A stretch of DNA of 64,000 nt, from contig NZ_CP162133.1 in the NCBI RefSeq assembly GCF_040833955.1, positions 2,068,001-2,132,000 on the forward strand. Reading direction: 5' to 3'. The DNA comes from Leptospira sp. WS60.C2. Its GTDB lineage: Bacteria; Spirochaetota; Leptospiria; Leptospirales; Leptospiraceae. The position numbers and the translations under genes were made by a program. Numbering within the stretch: position 1 is the first letter of the stretch; each line of letters opens with the position of its first letter. Under the pieces are notes generated by a model. It saw only the letters and a program-made list of their open reading frames with translations. It was not told the origin of the DNA and did not search any database. Below are positions 57,822 through 64,000 of this stretch, one piece after another.

Positions 57822-58664
57822 TCAGTGTGTTCTTTTTCTGGCAATCAGTTCGATGGTATCACCATAGGCAAATTGGTTTGCGTATAGCCGATACAGCCAT
57901 TCGGGGAGTTTGCCTCGGAGGCCTAAGTCCCGGTAGGAGTGATACGACATAGGTCTAACATAGTTCACGTCAAAGCCAAGGATTGACAAGAGTTTTTTCA
58001 GGGAGTGGACTGAGTAGTCAAAAAAGTGGTCAGAAGGATGGGTCGTAAACCATTCCTTAGGATTGGTCTCAAAACTTGGGCCAAAACTAGAAGGAACTGC
58101 CAAATACAAATAACCACCAGGTTTTAGCCAAGACCGCAATCGTCTCCAAATCCCATCGATGTCCTGAATGTGTTCGATCACAAAAAAAGCAGAAACAACT
58201 GAAAAAGATTCTTTCCATTCGCCCTCTTCCACAGAAAGTACTGATCGCCTTTCTACATCCAGACCCAGAGTGTTTCTCGAATATTCCACTTCTTTGGGAG
58301 AGAGTTCGAGTCCTCTGGTTTGGTATCCGGCAATTCTTGCTTCATCTAAAAAAAATCCAGCGGCCGATCCAATCTCCAGTAGTGTTTGGTTTGGAAACGG
58401 TGTCCTCTCACCAGGACCAAGGTTTGCCTGATGAGTGAGAGGAACTAACTTTGCCAAGTTTGCCAGTCTTCGTTTTGCCATGGCACGAAGATTGGGTTCG
58501 TCTTCGTAATAAGACTTTTTGTATTGGGACATGTATTCTTCCATAAAGTAACTGTCCCCATATTCCCTTTGTTTTGCGGGAAGATATCGCAAAACACCTG
58601 TGCGCCGGCAGATTTCGTAATATTCTGGGAATCTACGATGGGGGATAAAATCAAAAAAACTCAA
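57822..58664 (-). CDS. SAM-dependent class I methyltransferase
   Basis: A 280-residue protein with an N-terminal extension (1-100) that contains no clear motif and a class I fold. The SAM loop is LLEIGSAAGFFLDEAR, the acidic residue GLELSPKEVEYS, motif post-II FVIEHIQDIDGIW, and LKPGGYLYLAVPS. The substrate is unknown; this variety often acts on sugars or lipids. It overlaps the TPR gene by 4 bases. Confidence 0.88.
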   Translation of the reverse strand: MSFFDFIPHRRFPEYYEICRRTGVLRYLPAKQREYGDSYFMEEYMSQYKKSYYEDEPNLRAMAKRRLANLAKLVPLTHQANLGPGERTPFPNQTLLEIGSAAGFFLDEARIAGYQTRGLELSPKEVEYSRNTLGLDVERRSVLSVEEGEWKESFSVVSAFFVIEHIQDIDGIWRRLRSWLKPGGYLYLAVPSSFGPSFETNPKEWFTTHPSDHFFDYSVHSLKKLLSILGFDVNYVRPMSYHSYRDLGLRGKLPEWLYRLYANQFAYGDTIELIARKRTH

Positions 58665-60763
58665 TAAAAGGTTCTCTTTTTGGATTCCAAAGATTTTTCA
58701 TATTGGGCACGAGCTGCTCGTTTGTTTTCATAGGCTTCTGATAAACTTGGATTTAAATCAATTGCAGTTTGGAAACTGGAAAGGGCTCGTTTGAATTCCC
58801 CGTTTTTAAAATAACATACACCTAAATAATTATGGGCTTTGGAAGAAATGGAAGGAGTGACATCCGAACGAGTGATGACGGTTAACTCCTCAATCGCCTT
58901 TTCTCTGTCCACAAGAGAACCCGAATCAATGAGAATTTTGGCGAGCACTAACCTTGATTCCATATCCTCAGGATCAATGTGTGTGGCACGAAACGCTTCT
59001 TCTTTTGCCTTTTTTGAAAGTCCTGAGTTTCCACTGTTTGCATAACTTAAGGCGAGTTTTCTATGAGCCAGTTTGATTTCTTTAGGGTCTTTGGCATTTT
59101 CCAACACATAGACTAACATCTTTTCGGCGGCAGGATAATTTTTGGTTTGGATGTAAACATCAGCAAGTTTGAGTCTTGCTTCATAGAGTTCTGGTTTCCA
59201 AGCAATGGCTTCTTCATATTCAGCGATGGCTTCGGAATAAAAACGATTTTCCAAATAATAATCGGCAATCGCAAGTCTTGAGGGAACATGATTCGGATCG
59301 AGGGCCTGCGACTTTCGTAAAGACTCAATTGCCATTGTTGGTTTGCCGGCATGTAAATAGGAAAGACCCAAATTATAATAGGCCGATTGGTTTTTGGGAT
59401 TTAAGGAAAGGGCTCCTTCAAAGGCTTGGATACTCTCTGAATAACGCTCCATTTCATCTAAGATGATTCCTAAATTCACAAACGCCGTTTCCGAATAGGT
59501 ATCTCCAGGGGTAAGGCGAATGATGCGACGAAATAGACTTTCTGCTTCGACAAGTTCTCCCTTTTTATAGTAGAGCTCGGCAAGAGCAAATAACGAGTCC
59601 ACATCCGATGGTTTTAAGAGCAGTGCTTTTTTTAAGGCGGTGATCGCCATATTGGTTTGTCCCATGGACAAAAACGCATCGGCAATGTAACGATAGACTT
59701 CAGGTTCGTTCGCATTGGAATCGAGTGCTTTTTGGAAGTATTTGGCCGCCTCTTCTGGGACTTTTTTCTTTAAATACACCAAACCTAAGTTATAGTAGGC
59801 TTTGGCATCTCCCGTTTTCAAACGAATCACTTCTCGGAAATAATACTCCGCACGGTCGTAGTCTTCTCTTTGGTAAAAGATGGTTCCCAAGTGGCCATAG
59901 GACAAAACAGCTGTTTGGGAATTGGGAGCTGTTTGCACCACTTTTTGGAACTCAGCGATCGCTTCGGCAATGTTCCCTTGTTTTAGAAAACTAATGGCAA
60001 GGTTATAGGTAAGTGTCACATCACTAGGGGCAAGGGCCTGCCCTTCTTTATAGGCTTCAATCGCACTTGTCGGGTCCCCAATTTCTTGGAATAAGTTTCC
60101 TTGTAAGAGAGCGACACGGTAGTCGTTCGGGGCAATTTCTTTGGCTCTTTGGGCCGCACGCCTTGCTTCTTCAAATTTTCCTGCGTGTTTGAATGCTAAA
60201 GACAAATTGTAAAAGGCAAAATAATTTTTGGAATCGTATTGGATCGCTTTTTCCAATCGTTCGATGGCATTGATGTAACGCCCTGCTTCATCATACATCA
60301 CCCCAAGCACAGTGAGAGCGATGGATTTGTCTTCGTCACTGCCAGGGGAATTGAGAAACTCTTCGCAAACAGTGCCCACTCGGTTCACATAACGGTTGTG
60401 ATAGGCATTGAGACAAGCTGCCAGTTTCGGATTCACCGAATCATCAGGGAGATACGGTTTATCCACAAGTAGATTCAATGCTTTTTTATCTGTGGGAAGG
60501 TCTTTTAGAACTTTGGCGATTTCTTCAGGATTTTGTTTTTTTTGCAAATACCACCAGTATGCGGCGGTTAAAAACCCAAGGATGAGGAGAACAAGAAACG
60601 ACCAAAACAAAAACGATAAAACTGGTCGCCTTACCGTTGTTTCTGATTCATAAGTCGTTTCTTTTTCTTTTCCCAGGTTCCTTAAGTATGGATCTTCCTG
60701 GTAATAACTTGGCTTGGAGGTTTGTTCCTCAATGCGAAAGCGGTTTTTTTGGATAGGATCCAT
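58661..60763 (-). CDS. Membrane-anchored TPR protein
   Basis: A 700-residue protein with one membrane segment (about 48-70, FLFWSFLVLLILGFLTAAYW). About 14 TPR units follow: for example NYFAFYNLSLAFKHAGKFEE, KAYYNLGLVYLKKKVPEEAA, SAYYNLGLSYLHAGKPTMAI, and AHNYLGVCYFKNGEFKRALS. The array probably lies in the periplasm. It follows nusB by 8 bases. Scaffold role inferred. Confidence 0.92.
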   Translation of the reverse strand: MDPIQKNRFRIEEQTSKPSYYQEDPYLRNLGKEKETTYESETTVRRPVLSFLFWSFLVLLILGFLTAAYWWYLQKKQNPEEIAKVLKDLPTDKKALNLLVDKPYLPDDSVNPKLAACLNAYHNRYVNRVGTVCEEFLNSPGSDEDKSIALTVLGVMYDEAGRYINAIERLEKAIQYDSKNYFAFYNLSLAFKHAGKFEEARRAAQRAKEIAPNDYRVALLQGNLFQEIGDPTSAIEAYKEGQALAPSDVTLTYNLAISFLKQGNIAEAIAEFQKVVQTAPNSQTAVLSYGHLGTIFYQREDYDRAEYYFREVIRLKTGDAKAYYNLGLVYLKKKVPEEAAKYFQKALDSNANEPEVYRYIADAFLSMGQTNMAITALKKALLLKPSDVDSLFALAELYYKKGELVEAESLFRRIIRLTPGDTYSETAFVNLGIILDEMERYSESIQAFEGALSLNPKNQSAYYNLGLSYLHAGKPTMAIESLRKSQALDPNHVPSRLAIADYYLENRFYSEAIAEYEEAIAWKPELYEARLKLADVYIQTKNYPAAEKMLVYVLENAKDPKEIKLAHRKLALSYANSGNSGLSKKAKEEAFRATHIDPEDMESRLVLAKILIDSGSLVDREKAIEELTVITRSDVTPSISSKAHNYLGVCYFKNGEFKRALSSFQTAIDLNPSLSEAYENKRAARAQYEKSLESKKRTFY

Positions 60764-60771
60764 TTCTTTTG

Positions 60772-61194
60772 TTAGTGGGACTCTTTAGGTAAGATCTCCT
60801 TCTTATAGAAGGCATCGAGTAGTCCGTTGATGAATTGCGCTGATTCGTCCGTTTCAAATTCTTTTGTGAGTTCGACCGCCTCATTGATGACAACGGGTGC
60901 GGCAAGGAAAGGTTCCTTTTGCAAACTCAAAATCGACAAACGTAAAATACAACGATTGACCACGGAAATACGCGAAAGTTCCCAATTCTCCGAATACTTC
61001 TTAATTAGAGTATCGATCGCTTTGCGATTTTCGACCACTCCTTTCACAAGAAAGACAGCATAATCCTTTTCTTCGCGGGTGATTTTTTTGTCATACCAAT
61101 CGAATTTCATGGCACGTTCGGGGTCTGTTCCCACTAAGTCAATTTGGTAGAGGCACATGAGGGCAAGGCTACGCCCACGGTGTCTAGAACTCAT
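60772..61194 (-). CDS. nusB: Transcription antitermination protein NusB
   Basis: A 140-residue all-helical factor that acts with NusE at boxA for rRNA transcription. Recognised from [19 protein letters not shown] at the N-terminus, [15 protein letters not shown], and [15 protein letters not shown] near the end. ATGA overlap with ribH, as in many bacteria (ribH-nusB). Confidence 0.95.
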   Translation of the reverse strand: MSSRHRGRSLALMCLYQIDLVGTDPERAMKFDWYDKKITREEKDYAVFLVKGVVENRKAIDTLIKKYSENWELSRISVVNRCILRLSILSLQKEPFLAAPVVINEAVELTKEFETDESAQFINGLLDAFYKKEILPKESH

Positions 61195-61658
61195 CCGATC
61201 TCTTTGAAAAGATTTGCCATTTCAATGGCTGTAGTGGCTGCTTCGTATCCTTTGTTTCCCGCTTTGGTCCCTGCTCGTTCAATCGCTTGTTCGATGGATT
61301 CTGTGGTGATCACACCAAAAATCACGGGAACGGAACCATCGGCCACAGATCCCACTTTTGCAGCTTCCCCAGACACTAAGTCGTAATGAGAAGTCGCACC
61401 ACGAATCACAGCACCTAGGCAAACAATGGCAGAGAATTGGTATTTTTTGGAACCAAGAACACGTTTGACGGTTTGCGGAAGCTCAAAGGCTCCTGGCACG
61501 TAGATGACGGTGACATCTGAGTCTAGGACTCCGTGTTGTCTGTAAGCGTCTTTTGCCCCTTTTAAGAGAGACTCAGTAATGAATTCATTGAACTTTGAAA
61601 CGATGACACAATGTTTTTGTCCGTTTCCGATTCGTGTGCCTTCCAATAAAGCTGTCAT
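61191..61658 (-). CDS. ribH: 6,7-dimethyl-8-ribityllumazine synthase
   Basis: Penultimate enzyme of riboflavin synthesis. From the ATG at 61658 it has 155 residues; motifs are [47 protein letters not shown], and [17 protein letters not shown]. The TTG five codons upstream is an alternative. It is followed by nusB with a 4-base overlap. Confidence 0.96.
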   Translation of the reverse strand: MTALLEGTRIGNGQKHCVIVSKFNEFITESLLKGAKDAYRQHGVLDSDVTVIYVPGAFELPQTVKRVLGSKKYQFSAIVCLGAVIRGATSHYDLVSGEAAKVGSVADGSVPVIFGVITTESIEQAIERAGTKAGNKGYEAATTAIEMANLFKEIG

Positions 61659-61681
61659 GTATCCAAGTTCCAAAAGAGGGC

Positions 61682-61834
61682 TTATTTCGCAAGACGAATG
61701 ACAAGAGTGATTTTTCCGTCTGGATTTTCCACCACTTCGAAACCATCTCGTTCCAGTGCTTTTTTGGCTCGGTAAATCGCCAAATTCACAACATTGGTTT
61801 TTTCTTCCGTCTTTATTTGTGGTTCCCGTTTCAT
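61682..61834 (-). CDS. Short protein of unknown function (50 residues)
   Basis: An uninterrupted 50-residue frame beginning [17 protein letters not shown] and ending [17 protein letters not shown] lies just before the ATG. Codon use and amino-acid pattern (a short helix followed by two beta strands) look like a real protein. It ends 23 bases upstream of the ribH start on the same strand, so it is likely the first gene of that operon. Function unknown. Confidence 0.6.
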   Translation of the reverse strand: MKREPQIKTEEKTNVVNLAIYRAKKALERDGFEVVENPDGKITLVIRLAK

Positions 61835-61921
61835 AGGCCCCCCTATCCCTTTAAAGTTCGGAGTCGAACCTGGTGAATCTTAAATGCCAATGACTTTACA
61901 AGCTAGAATTGTTTTCCTCTT

Positions 61922-62377
61922 ATGTCATATAGGAAGAAAATGAAGAAAAAGAAATCTGTAAAGAAGGCCAAAAAAAGAAAACCGGTAGTGTATACCGAGA
62001 AAGACTTTATCGTAAAACCGTCTTCTGTTCCCAATATTGGCATGGGACTTTTCACAAAACAAACATTATACAAAGGTGATACCGTTGGTTATTACATGGG
62101 TAAAATCATTACCGATGAACAAGCGGAATCCAATAAATACGTAGATTCCAAATACCTACTTTGGATTTGTAAAGACTGGTGGATTTATGGGGAAGGAAAG
62201 GAATCAAATTACACCCGTTACATCAACCACTCCTCCAAACCGAATGCTGAACTCGTTACATCTGTAAGATGGAAAACAGCTCGTTTCCGAGTCTTAAAAA
62301 CCATAAGAGAAGGGGAAGAGATCTTTTTTGATTATGGAAAAGACTATTGGGATAACGTAGATTTTAAACCGAAGTGA
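61922..62377 (+). CDS. SET-domain protein (putative protein lysine methyltransferase)
   Basis: A 151-residue protein. A Lys-rich N-terminus ([16 protein letters not shown]) is followed by a SET domain: [14 protein letters not shown], the pseudoknot motif [10 protein letters not shown] (YINHSSKPN), and [13 protein letters not shown] with the catalytic Tyr. SET enzymes transfer methyl from SAM to protein lysines; here the target is unknown. No partner gene is adjacent on this strand. A hairpin terminator lies downstream. Confidence 0.9.
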   Translation: MSYRKKMKKKKSVKKAKKRKPVVYTEKDFIVKPSSVPNIGMGLFTKQTLYKGDTVGYYMGKIITDEQAESNKYVDSKYLLWICKDWWIYGEGKESNYTRYINHSSKPNAELVTSVRWKTARFRVLKTIREGEEIFFDYGKDYWDNVDFKPK

Positions 62378-62441
62378 ACTAAAAAATACAGGGGAAGTTA
62401 CTTGTTTCTAAGGAAACGATCCTTCTCCTAAAGCAAGAGAT

Positions 62442-62480
62442 ACACGAAAGCAGGAAGGTTCGCCTGCATACGTGTTTTTT
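62442..62480 (+). terminator. Terminator of the SET-domain gene
   Basis: ACACG (62442-62446) with CGTGT (62471-62475) and GCAGG (62450-62454) with CCTGC (62463-62467) form a two-part stem with an internal loop, followed by six T at 62475-62480. About 65 bases after the stop. Confidence 0.7.
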
Positions 62481-62486
62481 GGGGAT

Positions 62487-62693
62487 TTAAAGAAGACCCT
62501 CGTTCGATCCAGAAGATTTGATGATCACTTTTCCATCTTCTTTTGCTTCCAGAGATTCGACATAACGAATCACGGAATCATTCATACGAAACACTCCTTC
62601 TTGAGAGTCACGATGGTTCCATTGGCAAAACAATACATTCGCCAAAAAGAAAAGTGCAGAGAGAACTAAGGGGAAACGGTAGAAAGTCGTCAT
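62487..62693 (-). CDS. Small exported or membrane-anchored protein of unknown function
   Basis: A 68-residue protein with an N-terminal hydrophobic segment (YRFPLVLSALFFLANVLFC) and a short charged tail. GGAGGG lies 5 bases before the ATG. It lies 69 bases downstream of the glucan enzyme gene on the same strand. Function unknown. Confidence 0.65.
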   Translation of the reverse strand: MTTFYRFPLVLSALFFLANVLFCQWNHRDSQEGVFRMNDSVIRYVESLEAKEDGKVIIKSSGSNEGLL

Positions 62694-62762
62694 AAAAACC
62701 CTCCGATCTCTTCCAGTTTCCCTAACCTTGCATCTACGGGCAAACTATTTTTTAGAATGGTT

Positions 62763-64000
62763 CTAACGAAAATCTTCGATGCGAATGTCTGGGAACGCAT
62801 TGTTCTCCTCTTCCGCTGCCTTGAGAATGTCCCAGTCGATGGGGCCTGCGAGCATGGCCTCGAGTGCGAGAAACAAATTGGTGTGCACGTTGGTACGTCG
62901 CACCGCGTAGTCCACCATGGTTCCTGTTTTCATAATGAACGCCCAATCACTGCTTTGTAATAGTAGGAGCTCACGCCCCATTTGTTTTAAAATGCGGATT
63001 TGGTCTTCTGTGCCAGAACCAAATTCATGCACCCGTTTGTGCATTCGAATGCTCAAATCATGGATGAGAGGATAAATCCAATCATTCGTTCCGTTGAGCC
63101 AAACTTCCCCATACCCATTTTCTCCCCAACTGGACATTTTCATTTCCACAGATTGGATCCGAGGTAAAGCCCTTGCCGCTTCTAACGGGTGAGACAGTTG
63201 GATGGTATTTTGGTTGAAGTGGATTTTTTTAAACAAAAATTCGATAAATTGAGGACCTTCATACCACCAGTGACCGTATAACTCAGCATCATACGGAGAG
63301 ACCACCACTGACGGTTGTTTGTTGGCTTCATATAGGTATTCTGCCTGACGAATTCGATTTCGTAAAAAATCTTCTGCATGGTTCCCTGCTGCTTCCATCG
63401 CCCAGTCTGGATGGTAATATCCTTTGTCCCCCGTTTTTCCTGTGATGCGATAGTATTTGATACTGGTATTGATACGAATTCCATTGGAATGGAGATAGGG
63501 AGAAATATGTTCCCAAGGGAGGTCGTGGCCGATGTCACGATAGTATTCCCGGTACCGAAAATCTCCAGGGTATCCGTCGATGGAACTCCAAACTTGTTTG
63601 CTACTTTCTGGGTCACGTCCAAACGCAAGAACACCATACCCAACTTCGACTGGTGCATACACTCCAAACTTTGGTCTTGGATTGGCGTGAGTGATCCCGT
63701 GGGTGTCGACAAAAAAGTAACGAAAACCTTCTCGATCGAGTTCCTCTTCCAGTTTCTGTGTGTAACCACATTCTGAAAGCCAAATGCCTTTCGGATCCCT
63801 GCCCCAAATTCGACGAAACGTCCTTCGTCCGTTTTTCAACTGGGAACGAAACACAGAACTTTCTGAATCATAGAATGGCAAAAAGGCATGGGTGGCAGGA
63901 CTTGTCATCGCTTCGAGTTCACCAGATTCAATGAAAGGCAAAAATAACTTCGTCAAATCGCCGTTTGCTTCTTCAAAGATCGACTCGGTGTCAATAAAAT
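62763..64000 (-). CDS. Glycoside hydrolase family 57 enzyme, glucan-branching type (5' truncated)
   Basis: The frame is open to the window edge, so the N-terminus is missing. The visible 412 residues carry the GH57 landmarks: catalytic Glu in GIWLSECGYTQ, catalytic Asp in VVSPYDAELYGHWWYEGP, and a C-terminal region ending with the helical DUF1957-like part (MLAGPIDWDILKAAEEEN). The motif spacing fits the GH57 1,4-alpha-glucan branching enzymes. It would act in glycogen synthesis in the cytosol. Confidence 0.88.
   Translation of the reverse strand, partial: FIDTESIFEEANGDLTKLFLPFIESGELEAMTSPATHAFLPFYDSESSVFRSQLKNGRRTFRRIWGRDPKGIWLSECGYTQKLEEELDREGFRYFFVDTHGITHANPRPKFGVYAPVEVGYGVLAFGRDPESSKQVWSSIDGYPGDFRYREYYRDIGHDLPWEHISPYLHSNGIRINTSIKYYRITGKTGDKGYYHPDWAMEAAGNHAEDFLRNRIRQAEYLYEANKQPSVVVSPYDAELYGHWWYEGPQFIEFLFKKIHFNQNTIQLSHPLEAARALPRIQSVEMKMSSWGENGYGEVWLNGTNDWIYPLIHDLSIRMHKRVHEFGSGTEDQIRILKQMGRELLLLQSSDWAFIMKTGTMVDYAVRRTNVHTNLFLALEAMLAGPIDWDILKAAEEENNAFPDIRIEDFR

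Overview
The window reads as a chromosomal segment of a Leptospira species, most likely of the saprophytic (L. biflexa-like) clade; the genus is an inference from content, not a database match. The signs are roughly 40% GC by eye, tandem spirochaete-type FlaB flagellins of about 281 residues, many GAF/PAS sensor kinases, spirochaete-style lipoprotein signal peptides, frequent TTG/GTG starts and dense overlapping operons. I see no rRNA, tRNA, CRISPR array, insertion sequence or prophage.

Layout. 1-9.3 kb: the tail of a chemotaxis receptor, a signal-peptidase-like protein lacking the catalytic dyad, a GAF histidine kinase, the glycolytic operon gap-pgk-tpiA with secG, and a PAS kinase followed by a receiver-ATPase protein. 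9.4-23.1 kb: one long minus-strand housekeeping operon, in transcription order rpsF-ssb-rpsR-rplI-dnaB-aspS-phoH-7TM/HD phosphodiesterase-ybeY-recO-small membrane protein-argS-cinA-propeller-like protein. 23.2-27.8 kb: membrane protein, CapA-like phosphoesterase, lipoprotein, TPR protein. 27.9-33.9 kb: a plus-strand operon ending in a strong terminator; it carries a membrane-anchored CHAT (caspase-like) protease, an exported protein, an ECF sigma factor and a small soluble protein, and is the best candidate here for an undescribed signalling system. 33.9-43.1 kb: ychF, pseudouridine synthase, DUF2797, NamZ/DUF1343 lipoprotein, FlgT/LPP20-like lipoprotein, kinase/receiver pair, rhodanese, cyclophilin.

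43.4-48.2 kb is visibly more AT-rich and accessory in character: a DedA/ATP-grasp fusion, DoxX, a membrane class III adenylate cyclase, a DinB-like protein and an AraC regulator. 48.5-50.9 kb is a KefB/KefF-type potassium efflux pair. A decayed kelch-like lipoprotein gene follows, then a small TPR gene and two tandem flagellin genes. Each flagellin mRNA leader has a hairpin presenting GGGA just upstream of a strong ribosome binding site, which resembles CsrA-type control. 54.3-61.8 kb is a second long minus-strand operon: a 50-residue protein-ribH-nusB-TPR protein-methyltransferase-DEAD helicase-amidase-GerMN protein. The window ends with a SET-domain protein, a small exported protein and a truncated GH57 glucan-branching-type enzyme.

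Starts were moved inside longer open frames where family length, signal peptides or ribosome binding sites required it (tpiA, rpsF, rpsR, ychF, ribH, the sigma factor, the second flagellin and others). One 50-residue gene (61682-61834) is short enough to be missed easily.
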